A DNA stretch of 64,000 nt from Candidatus Protochlamydia phocaeensis. Lineage in GTDB: Bacteria > Chlamydiota > Chlamydiia > Chlamydiales > Parachlamydiaceae. Of this stretch, positions 37,211 through 46,672 are shown piece after piece. The stretch is from positions 1-64,000 of the forward strand of contig NZ_FCNU01000022.1 in assembly GCF_001545115.1 (NCBI RefSeq), written 5' to 3'. Every line of letters begins with the position of its first letter. Position 1 is the first letter of the stretch. The translations under genes and the position numbers were made by a program. Under the pieces are notes generated by a model. That model had not been told where the DNA came from and made no database searches. It saw only the letters and a list, made by a program, of their open reading frames with translations.

Positions 37211-38284
37211 CTATCTCCATTTGACTAAGCTGATCAAATTAAGGATTGAGGCATATTGCTCGCTCACTTTTTGATAAAAAATCTCTTGCATGAAGCTTCT
37301 TCCCGAGCGCAAAGTCGGCAGGACAAGCGTGAAAGGCAGTTCGCATTGGTATTGGTTAGAGGAATGCACGACGACTTGGTTGTTGTCTTGGCGCTTCAAA
37401 TTGCAAACATAATTTTCTTGGTCGGAAGCTTCAAACTCGATAATTTCTTCAGGCAATAAATTGTGGCGGGTCTCCGACAAAAGGCGGATCTGCAAAGGGC
37501 CATGCTGGCTGTGATAATGCAGCAGATAGCCCTCCTCTTGCTTTTCAGCCTTGACAAATTCCCATTTTAAACGAGAGGCAAGCCAAGCCTGCAAATAAAT
37601 GGCTTGCGTTTCTAAATGAAAATAGCCGGGGCTGGGGCGGTCATTATAGACGATCTTAATAAGGCTGGCTGTCGCTAGTTGCTCCAATCGTTCTTTCGTA
37701 TCAAAGGTTTCTGCCACGACTTCTCGCCACCCTCCGATGCGCGCCCAATTCATATCAATAATCTGGTTTGAATTGGAAGAAAGAAGGCTTTGCATCATTT
37801 TGCTAAAATGCTCTAAGTCTTTTGTGCATTTAGAATCAAAAATCAGGCGGGTTGCAAACTTTTGAAGATGGGGAAGGATAATTCTTTCCGTGATTGGATC
37901 TTGACCCCAAAGCAAGTAGATGGGCAAATCAGGGATCAAATAGGGCAACACAAGAAAAGGAACACGCGCAAGGTCGCTGCCGCCCGCTTCAATAAAAATT
38001 TGATCGCTTGTGATCTCGTGCTTTTTTTTCTCAATACCGGTTGAAACATGAACGTGCAAATAAGGAGAATCTGTCATCTGATTGCCTTGAATAAAAATGA
38101 GGCGGCAGGGGAACTGCTGCATAATCAGGTTGACAATGCCTTTGAAATAATCGATCCGATGCGAATCTTGAGTATAGACAATTAATGTAAATAGGCAGGC
38201 TTTGGATGCGCCAGGCTGTGCATCGCTTAAGCGGTTTAATTCAGCTTGGATGTTTGCTGATGACATTTTTTCTTTTGTTTCCAT
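37211..38284 (-). CDS. opcA: OpcA-like glucose-6-phosphate dehydrogenase assembly protein
   Basis: The 357-residue protein contains 'RVPFLVLPYLIPDLPIYLLW' with the OpcA hallmark of a hydrophobic strand and 'PDLP.YLLWGQDP', preceded by 'SDQIFIEAGGSDLAR'. OpcA is needed for tetrameric active G6PDH in cyanobacteria and actinobacteria. Location between zwf (39 bases upstream) and pgl (one base downstream) fits the name well. Exact activity in chlamydiae is inferred. Confidence 0.85.
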   Translation of the reverse strand: METKEKMSSANIQAELNRLSDAQPGASKACLFTLIVYTQDSHRIDYFKGIVNLIMQQFPCRLIFIQGNQMTDSPYLHVHVSTGIEKKKHEITSDQIFIEAGGSDLARVPFLVLPYLIPDLPIYLLWGQDPITERIILPHLQKFATRLIFDSKCTKDLEHFSKMMQSLLSSNSNQIIDMNWARIGGWREVVAETFDTKERLEQLATASLIKIVYNDRPSPGYFHLETQAIYLQAWLASRLKWEFVKAEKQEEGYLLHYHSQHGPLQIRLLSETRHNLLPEEIIEFEASDQENYVCNLKRQDNNQVVVHSSNQYQCELPFTLVLPTLRSGRSFMQEIFYQKVSEQYASILNLISLVKWR

Positions 38285-38323
38285 ATCGGCTCGCTAAATA
38301 AAATTTAAATACCTAGGCATGGA

Positions 38324-39871
38324 TTAAATGAGCCTCCAGTGGCGTCCCTGGCGCTGCAGTAGGCTTTCGGCTTCTTCAGGCCCCCAAGTACCGGATGCAT
38401 AATTGGGAAATTCTTTAGGTGGCGTGGCTTCCCAATGTTCTAAAATGGGCGTTAAGAGCTTCCATGAGGTGATGACTTCATCGTCTCGGGCAAAAAGCGT
38501 ATTGTCTCCCGCCATGCAGTCACAAATAAGCCTTTCATAAGCCTCGGGAGGTGCCGAGCCAAAATAAGACCCATAGCGGAAATCCATTTTGACAGGCTGG
38601 ACCGTATCAAGAGCCGGCACTTTGCAATTGAATTTAAGAGAAACCCCTTCATCCGGTTGAATGCGAATCACTAAGACGTTTGGATCAATTTGGGAGGCAG
38701 CTCCTTCGAACAAATAGCCGGGCGCCCGTTTAAAGGTTATGGCAATTTCTGTTGCCCGTTTCGGCAGCCTTTTGCCTGCCCGCAGGTAAAAAGGAACATC
38801 GACCCATCTCCAATTGTCGATCGAGAGTTGCATGGCCACAAATGTTTCTATATTAGATTCCGGATTAACGTTTTCCTCTTGGCGATATCCTTTGACAGGC
38901 TCGCCATTAATAAAGCCAGGGCCATATTGCCCGCGAATCACAACCTCATCAATGGAATGAAGGGGAATGGGACGGATGGATTCGAGCACTTTGACTTTTT
39001 CATCGCGGATGGCATTGGCGCCTAAATTAGTTGGAGGTTCCATAGCGACCAACGTTAAGAGCTGCATCATATGGTTTTGAACAATATCCCTCAGCATGCC
39101 GGCTTCTTCCCAAAAGCGCCCTCGGGTTCCAATGCCAATTTCTTCGCCGACGGTAATTTGAATGTTATCAATATGGCGGTTGTTCCAAACGGATTCAAAA
39201 ATGGGATTGCTAAAGCGCAAGACGAGAAGGTTTTGAACAGTTTCTTTTCCCAAGTAATGATCAATGCGATAAATTTGGCTTTCGTCTAAATGCTTGATTA
39301 AATCTTGCTGAAGCTGCTTGGCTGACTCAAAATCGCGCCCAAAGGGCTTCTCAATGATGATCCGACTCCATTTGTCTTTGACAGAATCAACCGGATAAAT
39401 TAAATGATGCTGGCTAAGTTTTTCCACTATAGTGGGAAAATAGCTTGGTTGAACCGAAAGATAAAAAACCCGATTGCCTTTAGTTCCCATTTGAGAATCA
39501 AGCTGATGAAGGAACGCATTTAGTCGTTCATATCCCTCATCTTCATGGAATTCGGATTGATGATAGTAGAGCTGCTCTTTGAATGTTTTCCAAAGTTGTT
39601 GGTCGACAGGCTTGGAGCGCGAAAAATTATTGACCGCCTCCAGCATTTCATTGCGGAAGTCCTCATTTGATTTGGGGCGCCTTGCAAAGCCTACACAGGC
39701 AAAGTGGGCAGGGAGCAAGCCCTCGCGCGCTAAATTATAAAGCGCCGGTACCAATTTTCGCGCAGTTAAATCTCCCGTGGCGCCAAAAATGACTAAGATA
39801 CAGGATTCTGCTATTTTAGTGGATCGATTGACATCCATTAAAGGATTGATAAAAGAAGGTGTGGTTGTCAT
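38324..39871 (-). CDS. zwf: Glucose-6-phosphate 1-dehydrogenase
   Basis: Oxidises glucose 6-phosphate with NADP, producing NADPH. The 515-residue protein has the nucleotide motif FGATGDLTARK near 29-39, the substrate motif 'RIDHYLGKE' with catalytic His, 'EKPFGRD' and 'RAGKRLPKRATEI'. Length is standard. First gene of zwf-opcA-pgl on the minus strand; the 800-base upstream gap should hold the promoter. Confidence 0.97.
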   Translation of the reverse strand: MTTTPSFINPLMDVNRSTKIAESCILVIFGATGDLTARKLVPALYNLAREGLLPAHFACVGFARRPKSNEDFRNEMLEAVNNFSRSKPVDQQLWKTFKEQLYYHQSEFHEDEGYERLNAFLHQLDSQMGTKGNRVFYLSVQPSYFPTIVEKLSQHHLIYPVDSVKDKWSRIIIEKPFGRDFESAKQLQQDLIKHLDESQIYRIDHYLGKETVQNLLVLRFSNPIFESVWNNRHIDNIQITVGEEIGIGTRGRFWEEAGMLRDIVQNHMMQLLTLVAMEPPTNLGANAIRDEKVKVLESIRPIPLHSIDEVVIRGQYGPGFINGEPVKGYRQEENVNPESNIETFVAMQLSIDNWRWVDVPFYLRAGKRLPKRATEIAITFKRAPGYLFEGAASQIDPNVLVIRIQPDEGVSLKFNCKVPALDTVQPVKMDFRYGSYFGSAPPEAYERLICDCMAGDNTLFARDDEVITSWKLLTPILEHWEATPPKEFPNYASGTWGPEEAESLLQRQGRHWRLI

Positions 39872-40278
39872 AACTTACTCAATAAACTTTTAAAATTTAG
39901 CATAGCGAATCAGCATTTCCGAATCTATGTGAAATTTAATCCGATTGATTAACCATTTTAATCCAATAGCGGTTGCGTGGATCTTCTTTAACTTGACTGC
40001 TTATCTCATACAGCAGATCAACGAATTAAGCTAAAATTTAAGTCAAACTAAAATGTTGCTTGCATTAAAAAAAAGATATATGCGATGCTAACTAGATAGG
40101 GTTTTGTTTTCATCCCATTTTGTCTGACCATCGTCAGTTCAAGCTTCCTTAGCAAGGAACAAGGTGAATCTTCTTCAATCTATTTAGCGGGGATGAAACA
40201 GGAAAGCGAATTTTAGCTTAATTGCTAAGGGGATTTTTTTAAACGCATAGCAGTTTTAAAAAAACTCCAAAGAAGCCA
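39872..40278. other. Gap upstream of zwf with a possible structured segment
   Basis: No gene is seen. A segment at about 40105-40200 has an outer inverted pair (TGTTTTCATCCC with GGGATGAAACA, one bulge) enclosing a perfect small hairpin TTCCTT-AGC-AAGGAA at 40145-40159. This could be a small RNA or part of an old repeat element; evidence is only the pairing. Confidence 0.3.
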
Positions 40279-40433
40279 TTCTTTGAATCATAATGGCCTA
40301 GATCCGTGTTCTAGAAGTTCGCAAAAATAAGAAGGCTATATTGGTTGAAATATGGCCTCCTTATTTCTTAGTCTACAGAGCGAGTTCCTAGAGAAAATAA
40401 TCTCGAATATAGGCTGTTAGCTATTCAAAGAAA
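40279..40433. mobile_element. Palindromic intergenic element, MITE-like (family 2, copy B)
   Basis: The left end TTCTTTGAATCATAATGGCC and the inverse of the right end (from GGCTGTTAGCTATTCAAAGAA) form imperfect terminal inverted repeats. The centre holds a long imperfect hairpin at 40326-40366 (AATAAG...CTTATT). Ends and the internal AATAATCTCGAATATAGG motif recur at 33143-33256 and 53964-54048. Confidence 0.6.
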
Positions 40434-40673
40434 GGCTCTAAGATTCTAAATCCAAAGTTTAGAGTTAAAGCCATTTTAGCTAAAGTAGCGTTTTCGCTTT
40501 TTCTTTCCTCCCTATTTTCATAAACAACGTTGTTGAATGGCGTCGGCAAATAATTCTGGTTTAAGACCGCTCTTTTGCGCGTATTCCTTTTTTTAAAAGA
40601 AAGGAGAGTAAAGCGATAAAAAGAGGGAATAACCGTACACTCATTCAACTTTGTCATTAAATAGGAGTGGCTT

Positions 40674-42959
40674 ATGAGTTTTACGCTTGCAAAAGAATTC
40701 CAATCGGTGCCTGTTGAAGCAACCGGCGTGGATCAAAAGCCGAAATTTGGTACATTTTTTGGTGTATATGTTCCAAGCATCTTAATGATGTTTGGGGTGA
40801 TTATCTTCCTTCGACTAGGATGGATTTTGGGTAGTGCGGGCCTCTATTCAACTTTATTCATTGTAACGTTCGCTTCGCTTATTACCTTGATTACCATTTT
40901 GTCCATGTCTGCAGCTGCCACAAATATTAAAGTAGGTAAAGGCGGCGCCTACTACATGATCTCGCGGGCTCTTGGGATTGAAGTGGGCAGCGCGATTGGG
41001 TTGCCTCTGTTCTTGAAGCAAAGTGTCAGTATTTCTTTTTGCATCGTGGGATTTGCAGAATCCTTCCATGATCTTTTTCCCCAATTTTCATTGCCGGCCA
41101 TTGGTGTTGTGACTCTCGCTGTTTTAACTATATTGGCTTATGTCTCTACGAATTTTGCCTTAAAGATACAGATGGTGATTTTTGGAATTATCATAGCTTC
41201 TCTTTATTCCCTTTTTGCCGGAGGAGAGGGAATGCTGGCTAATCATTCCTATACGCCAGTTAATACAGCTTCGCCATCTTTCTGGGGAATTTTTGCCATT
41301 TTCTTTCCGGCTCTAACGGGAATTGAGTCGAGCGCATCCCTATCTGGCGATTTAAAAAACCCTAGCCGTTCGCTTCCTCTTGGAACCATTACAGCAGTAC
41401 TAACGGCTTATGCGGTCTACATGACCATTTCTATTTTTCTTTGGCAGCATATTTCTCAAGAACAGCTTATTTCCGATCCTATGGTCATCCAACACGTTGC
41501 AAAATTCGAATCGTTGATCATCCTGGGAATTTGGGGAGCGACGCTTTCTAGCGCGATTGGAGGATTGCTAGGGGCCCCTCGTACCTTGCAGGCTTTAGCA
41601 GAAGACGGCATTTTGCCAAAATTTTTAGCGAAAGAGTATGGGCCTTATCGTGAGCCTAGGCTGGCAACAGCTCTTACTGTTGCTTTGGCTCTTGTGGGAG
41701 TTTGTTTTGGAAGCATTAATATTATTGCTCCATTACTGACAATGGTCTGTTTGATCTGCTATGCCATGCTTAATCTGGCAGCTGGATTAGAAGATTTAAT
41801 GGCTAATCCGAGCTGGCGGCCAACCTTCCCCATGCCTTGGGCTATTTCTTTTACGGGAACGGTCTTATGTTTAATTGCCATGCTCATGATTAATTCTGGA
41901 GCCGCCATTTTAGCGTTGTTATTAGTGTTGGTCATTTATGCCGTTTTAAAGGGAAAAAAGCTCCAGGCGACCTGGGAAGATATTCGCTATGGCATACTCA
42001 TGTATTTCTCCCGCTTCGCTATTTACCGCCTAGCCCATGCGCTTCCCTCTTCACGCTCCTGGCGACCACATTTTTTGGTCTTTACGGGCAAGCCTTCGCA
42101 GGTATCCGATCATATTCTAAGTTTTTCGACGGCTATTACCCAGACAAAAGGATTCTTGACGGTCGCGTCCTTTTTCTCGCCCGATCAAGCGTCTCAAGAG
42201 CAAATTTCCGAACAGGATCATACTATTAAAACCCTGCTGAAGCATCATAAGATTGAGGCTTTAGTTCATCTTCATCAGGCCAAAACAGTCGCTTCGGGCA
42301 TGAAGCAAATGATCGCTCATTATGGCATTGGTCCTTTGATGCCTAACACGATTGTTTGCGGAGGAACATCGCAAGAAGAAAATCTAATGAATTATTTGGA
42401 AGTCATTACGCTTGCGCATAAGCGCGGGCGCAATGTTGTCATTGTCAATGAAGAGCAAAAAGCTTCGCCCGCCCATTCTTATCGGCAAAAAGTCAAAGGG
42501 GATATTCACATTTGGTGGGATGATAAATTGCACCGCAATGTTGAACTGATGCTTGTTTTGGCTTACATGCTGCGTAAAAATCCTGATTGGAAACGCACTC
42601 GCATTTGCTTGGCCAGCGTCGTGTCTAATGAAGAGCTGCGCGCTAAGCGTTTGCAAGAATTCCAAGAACTTATTAAGCATAATCGCTTAAAAATTGAGAC
42701 AACAGTGCTTGTCGCTTCCGATCCGGAAAAAGAGCAATTGGCTATCCTGAAAGAATTCTCTTCGCAAGCGGCGATGGTTTTTTTGAGCATGCGGGCGCCT
42801 GAAGAGGGAGAGTCCTTGGAAGATTATGCGCGTTATTTCCAAGCTCTTCCGCAAAAAGGTGCCGAGTTTCCTCCAGTTGCATTAGTGATGAGCGCCGAGC
42901 AAACAAACTTGCAAGAAGTTATGCAGGTGCAAATGGATTTCAAAGACATGGAAGTTTAA
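40674..42959 (+). CDS. SLC12-type cation-chloride cotransporter homologue
   Basis: The 761-residue membrane protein begins with the pattern of Na-K-Cl cotransporters, 'KFGTFFGVYVPSILMMFGVI', followed by 'IFLRLGWILGSAG'. About 12 helices span residues 30-460, with 'SMSAAATNIKVGKGGAYYMISRALG' typical of the family (parts quoted within helix 3). A C-terminal cytoplasmic domain of about 290 residues resembles the SLC12 C-domain ('NVELMLVLAYMLRKN'). Function is probably ion symport with chloride, inferred from the family. TAGGAG lies seven bases before the start. SLC12 proteins are common in eukaryotes and rare in bacteria. Confidence 0.85.
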   Translation: MSFTLAKEFQSVPVEATGVDQKPKFGTFFGVYVPSILMMFGVIIFLRLGWILGSAGLYSTLFIVTFASLITLITILSMSAAATNIKVGKGGAYYMISRALGIEVGSAIGLPLFLKQSVSISFCIVGFAESFHDLFPQFSLPAIGVVTLAVLTILAYVSTNFALKIQMVIFGIIIASLYSLFAGGEGMLANHSYTPVNTASPSFWGIFAIFFPALTGIESSASLSGDLKNPSRSLPLGTITAVLTAYAVYMTISIFLWQHISQEQLISDPMVIQHVAKFESLIILGIWGATLSSAIGGLLGAPRTLQALAEDGILPKFLAKEYGPYREPRLATALTVALALVGVCFGSINIIAPLLTMVCLICYAMLNLAAGLEDLMANPSWRPTFPMPWAISFTGTVLCLIAMLMINSGAAILALLLVLVIYAVLKGKKLQATWEDIRYGILMYFSRFAIYRLAHALPSSRSWRPHFLVFTGKPSQVSDHILSFSTAITQTKGFLTVASFFSPDQASQEQISEQDHTIKTLLKHHKIEALVHLHQAKTVASGMKQMIAHYGIGPLMPNTIVCGGTSQEENLMNYLEVITLAHKRGRNVVIVNEEQKASPAHSYRQKVKGDIHIWWDDKLHRNVELMLVLAYMLRKNPDWKRTRICLASVVSNEELRAKRLQEFQELIKHNRLKIETTVLVASDPEKEQLAILKEFSSQAAMVFLSMRAPEEGESLEDYARYFQALPQKGAEFPPVALVMSAEQTNLQEVMQVQMDFKDMEV

Positions 42960-42968
42960 CCTCTGGAT

Positions 42969-43002
42969 CATCTCTTGTAGTCCTTTAAAACTACAAGAGA
43001 TG
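42969..43002. terminator. Perfect 12-bp inverted repeat between convergent genes
   Basis: CATCTCTTGTAG and CTACAAGAGATG with a ten-base loop lie between the transporter stop and the PfpI stop. No T-run is present, so it may be a bidirectional hairpin end. Confidence 0.55.
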
Positions 43003-43010
43003 AAATGAGA

Positions 43011-43035
43011 GCAAAAAAACTCCAAACTCAGGTTA
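43011..43035. repeat. Single end of family 1 palindromic element (copy C)
   Basis: GCAAAAAAACTCCAAACTCAGGTTA matches the right end of the elements at 26246-26395 and 59778-59942. No left end is present; the repeat abuts the PfpI stop codon. Confidence 0.55.
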
Positions 43036-43036
43036 T

Positions 43037-43600
43037 TTAATGCTTCTGGCCGACTTTTTGGGCTTGGGAAAATACTTCAAGCATTGCCGTGTTGAAAGCC
43101 GGAATATCATCTGGCTTGCGGCTTGTGACCAAGAGCTCGTCTTTGACAACCTGTTTGTCAACCCAATTAGCGCCGGCATTGATGAGATCTGTCTTAATGG
43201 AAGGCCAAGAGGTCAATGTTCGGCCTTCCACAGCTTCCGCATTGATTAAAGTCCACGGACCGTGACAAATAGCGGCAATAGGTTTTTCTGCTTCAACGAA
43301 GGCCTTTACAAAATTGACAGCAGCAGGATCCATGCGCAAAGTGTCCGGATTCATCACTCCGCCGGGCAGCAAAAGAGCATCGTAATCATCGGCCTTAGCT
43401 TGATTCAACTCTTTGTCTACTGTAAATTCATTTCCCCATTCTTTATGGTTCCATCCTTTGACTTTACCTTTTGCAGGAGAAATAATAGTCGTTTTGGCTC
43501 CCGCTTGATCGAGCGCTTTTTTGGGTTCCGTCATCTCGACTTGTTCGAAACCATCGGCAACCAGAATGGCTACCCTTAAATCTTTAAGTTTTCTCTCCAT
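43037..43600 (-). CDS. DJ-1/PfpI family protein
   Basis: The 187-residue protein has the family nucleophile Cys112-His113 in 'AAICHGPW' and Glu19 in 'DGFEQVE', the conserved acid that activates the cysteine. Members include bacterial YhbO/PfpI general stress proteins and glyoxalase/deglycase-like enzymes; 'GRTLTSWPSIKTDLINAGA' fits the YhbO branch. The start has a strong AAAGGAGG box. It is convergent with the transporter gene. Confidence 0.93.
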   Translation of the reverse strand: MERKLKDLRVAILVADGFEQVEMTEPKKALDQAGAKTTIISPAKGKVKGWNHKEWGNEFTVDKELNQAKADDYDALLLPGGVMNPDTLRMDPAAVNFVKAFVEAEKPIAAICHGPWTLINAEAVEGRTLTSWPSIKTDLINAGANWVDKQVVKDELLVTSRKPDDIPAFNTAMLEVFSQAQKVGQKH

Positions 43601-43784
43601 CTTACCCTCCTTTGTTTAGTTATTCCCATGGATAAGCTTTATCAACTTACTGAAAGTTTGTCAATTTAGGGATTGATCGAAGAACGGTTAAGTGATTATT
43701 TAAATCAAAAAAAAATATGCTTTTTGATAAGCGTCTTTATGCCATTGATCCATCTTGCAGAGGCTGTATTCAAGTTGTTCTTTG

Positions 43785-44111
43785 CTATTTCGCAAACCTG
43801 CTTAATGAGGGCATCATATTATAATTGAGATTATCCATTATCCAAATAGAGAAGAAGATAATGGTAAAAATGAGAAAAACGGTGGAGAGGAAAAAGCCCA
43901 AATTCCAAAGAGGGCCTTTTTCGCGCCATAGATTGAGAAAAAAGATAAGTTGAACCGTCAACTGAAAGAGGGCTAGGATAAAAATCACAATAGCTGCCTG
44001 CCGAGCCTTTAAATAAAAAGAGTCGGGATAAAGGACGATAAAATAAGTGGCGAAGGTGAGGATAAGAGATAGGACAAATCCGGTGATGCGCCAGGTGAGT
44101 ATTCCTTGCAT
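43785..44111 (-). CDS. cyoD: Cytochrome bo ubiquinol oxidase subunit IV
   Basis: The 108-residue protein has three membrane helices (about 8-30, 37-60 and 72-95). Position after cyoC (12 bases) and its small size identify it as CyoD, the assembly subunit. Last gene of cyoABCD. Confidence 0.88.
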   Translation of the reverse strand: MQGILTWRITGFVLSLILTFATYFIVLYPDSFYLKARQAAIVIFILALFQLTVQLIFFLNLWREKGPLWNLGFFLSTVFLIFTIIFFSIWIMDNLNYNMMPSLSRFAK

Positions 44112-44123
44112 AGGGTTCCCTCT

Positions 44124-44702
44124 TTATGTAAGATATTCCATTCCATAGACAACGGTAAATATGAAAATCCAGACAATATCGAGAAAGTGCCAGAAAAGGG
44201 CCATCCGAAAAATCCTGGAAAGGCTGGATGCAATAAGGGGGCGCAGCGCAATTCTGACCATCGCGACGATCATCCACAACAATCCTATAGATATATGCAA
44301 TCCATGGGTTCCCACTAACGTAAAGAATGAAGACAAAAATGCGCTTCGCTGCCAACCGGCTCCTTCATCTATCAAGCGAGAAAATTCGGAAATCTCGATA
44401 AAGAGGAAAGCCATCCCTAATGCAAAGGTCATGAGAAACCAGAAAATAGCCGGCGTTTTCTGTTTTTGCTGAGCAGCAATCATGGCAAGGGAACAGGTAA
44501 AACTGCTGGTAAGCAGGATAAGCGTTTCTGCAAGCGCTAATGGCAAATGAAAAAGCTCTCGTCCGGAAGGGCCGCCAAAGTTGCTATTGCGTAAAACGGC
44601 AAAAGCGGCAAAAAGAACTGCAAAAATAATGAGATCGGTCATTAAATAAATCCAAAACCCGAAGACTTTTGTGTCTTCTGTCAAATTGGCTTCGCTTTCC
44701 AT
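44124..44702 (-). CDS. cyoC: Cytochrome bo ubiquinol oxidase subunit III
   Basis: The 192-residue protein has five membrane helices, with 'FWIYLMTDLIIFAVLFAAFA' near residues 17-36 and the conserved 'GTHGLHISIGLLWM' region, typical of quinol-oxidase subunit III. It overlaps cyoB by one base (shared ATGA region), so the two are coupled. Confidence 0.93.
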   Translation of the reverse strand: MESEANLTEDTKVFGFWIYLMTDLIIFAVLFAAFAVLRNSNFGGPSGRELFHLPLALAETLILLTSSFTCSLAMIAAQQKQKTPAIFWFLMTFALGMAFLFIEISEFSRLIDEGAGWQRSAFLSSFFTLVGTHGLHISIGLLWMIVAMVRIALRPLIASSLSRIFRMALFWHFLDIVWIFIFTVVYGMEYLT

Positions 44703-46672
44703 CAGGCCCCCCGACCCATTGATTGTTCAATCCGTGCAACCTCTGCGGCGGGTAGCACGTACTCCATCTCTTCATCAAAGGAAATCCTAATCACGCAGGC
44801 AATTGCGCCTGCAAGGCCAACCATGAATAGCCAGAGAATGTGCCAAACGAGAGCAAATCCCAGTAAGAAAGCAAAGCCTGAAATATAAATTCCCATGCCC
44901 GTATAGCGGGGCAATAAAAGATCTTTATATTGCTTTGATGGTTTGCGGCCTTCTTTCTTCATGCTCCAAAATTCTTCGCGGCTTGTAACAGTTGGAATCA
45001 CGGCAAAATTATAAAATGGCGGAGGGGAAGCGGTCGCCCATTCAAGCGTCCGTCCATTCCAAGGGTCTCCAGTTACGTCTCGCAGCTGTTTTCTTTCCCT
45101 AATGCTGACAATAATTTGAATGACTTGTGTCAGGATTCCGCATGAAATAAGGATAAATCCCAACAGGGCTGTAAGATATAAAGGCTGCCAACCGGTCGAT
45201 GCGGAATAATGGTCAAGCCGCCGCGTCGCTCCCATGAATCCCAATAAATAAAGGGGAAGGAAGGACACGAAAAATCCAATCAGCCATAACCAAAAAGCAC
45301 GCTTGCCTAGCCGCTCATCGAGTTTAAATCCCATGATTTTGGGAAACCAATAGGTGATCCCTGCAAAGATTCCAAACAAGGCGACTCCGACAATCATGGT
45401 ATGGAAGTGGGCGATCAGGAATAAACTATTATGAACTTGAAAGTCGGCAGGCGGAGCGGCCATCAATACGCCTGCCATGCCGCCTATGCAAAAAAGAACA
45501 ATAAAACCCATAAACCAGTACATAGGGGAAGCAAAATGCACCTGGCCTTTAAACATGGTTAAAATCCAATTGAAGACTTGCACTCCAGACGGAATGGCGA
45601 TGAGCATGGTCACAATTCCGAAGAAGGAATTCACGCTGGCGCCGGCCCCCATTGTAAAGAAATGATGCAGCCAGACCAAGTAAGAAAGAAAGGTAATGGC
45701 AAGCGCTGCCCATACCATGGACACATAGCCGGATATTTTCTTTTGCGAAAAAGTAGCGACGATTTCCGAGAACATGCCGAAGGCCGGCAAGACCAAAATA
45801 TAGACTTCGGGATGGCCCCACATCCAAATGAGATTAAAGTACATCATTTGATTTCCGCCGAATCCGGTCGTAAAAAAATGCATATCTAAAAAGCGGTCAA
45901 GCCAAAGGAGCAGTGTCGTTGCAGTGAGGACAGGAAAGGCGGAGATAATCAGAATCATGCCGCAGAAAGATGTCCAAATGAAAAGCGGCGTTTTCATCAA
46001 CGTCATCCCAGGCGCCCGTTTTTTTATGATCGTCACAATAAAGTTGATGGCTGCAAGCAGACTGCCAAGTCCGGATAGCTGCAAACTCCAAATCAAGTAA
46101 TCCACTCCAACGCCTGGATTGAATTCTAGCTCTGATAGCGGGGCAAACGCCAGCCAGCCTGTATTGGCAAAATCTCCGCCGATCATAAAAAACAAGTTGA
46201 TAAGAGCGCCGCCGGCAATAGTCAGCCAAAGGCCGAGCGAATTCAAGAAGGGAAAAGCGAGATCGCGAGCGCCGATTTGAAGCGGCACGATCCAATTCAT
46301 TAGCCCAAAGAAAAAACCCATGGTGACAAAGAAGACCATAATGTCGCCATGCGCCGTGAAAATTTGTTGGAAATGATCCGCGCTAAGATAGCCTTGCGAA
46401 TCTGCGGCAATCGCTTGCTGAAGCCAAATCATCCCGGCATCGACCAATCCGCGAAAGAACATGAGAGCGGCAAAGAGAATATACATCGTTCCAATCTTTT
46501 TGGGATCGGTCGAGGTAAGCCATTCCTTCCAGAGCCAGCCCCATCGCTTAGTTTTCGTCAGAATAATTGCTGCTGCGATTCCCATGAGCACAATAAAAAC
46601 GGTCGCCCCTATTGTATACCAATGATGAGGCAGTGCATCTAAAGTGAGTTTTCCAAAGATGAAGTCTTTCAT
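44702..46672 (-). CDS. cyoB: Cytochrome bo ubiquinol oxidase subunit I
   Basis: Catalytic haem-copper subunit that reduces oxygen and pumps protons. The 656-residue protein contains the 'GHPEVYILVLPAFG' helix with copper-B His and the covalent-type Tyr, 'HHFFTMG' with the next two copper ligands, and 'AHFHTMIVG' with the two haem ligands. The N-terminal helix 'HHWYTIGATVFIVLMG' carries the extra CyoB helix. The four-base ATGA overlap with cyoA shows coupling. Confidence 0.97.
   Translation of the reverse strand: MKDFIFGKLTLDALPHHWYTIGATVFIVLMGIAAAIILTKTKRWGWLWKEWLTSTDPKKIGTMYILFAALMFFRGLVDAGMIWLQQAIAADSQGYLSADHFQQIFTAHGDIMVFFVTMGFFFGLMNWIVPLQIGARDLAFPFLNSLGLWLTIAGGALINLFFMIGGDFANTGWLAFAPLSELEFNPGVGVDYLIWSLQLSGLGSLLAAINFIVTIIKKRAPGMTLMKTPLFIWTSFCGMILIISAFPVLTATTLLLWLDRFLDMHFFTTGFGGNQMMYFNLIWMWGHPEVYILVLPAFGMFSEIVATFSQKKISGYVSMVWAALAITFLSYLVWLHHFFTMGAGASVNSFFGIVTMLIAIPSGVQVFNWILTMFKGQVHFASPMYWFMGFIVLFCIGGMAGVLMAAPPADFQVHNSLFLIAHFHTMIVGVALFGIFAGITYWFPKIMGFKLDERLGKRAFWLWLIGFFVSFLPLYLLGFMGATRRLDHYSASTGWQPLYLTALLGFILISCGILTQVIQIIVSIRERKQLRDVTGDPWNGRTLEWATASPPPFYNFAVIPTVTSREEFWSMKKEGRKPSKQYKDLLLPRYTGMGIYISGFAFLLGFALVWHILWLFMVGLAGAIACVIRISFDEEMEYVLPAAEVARIEQSMGRGA

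Noticed and set aside
40421-40657. 78-residue minus-strand open frame upstream of the SLC12 gene
   Set aside because: It overlaps the repeat element and the transporter's upstream region, has no ribosome-binding site and no recognisable similarity.
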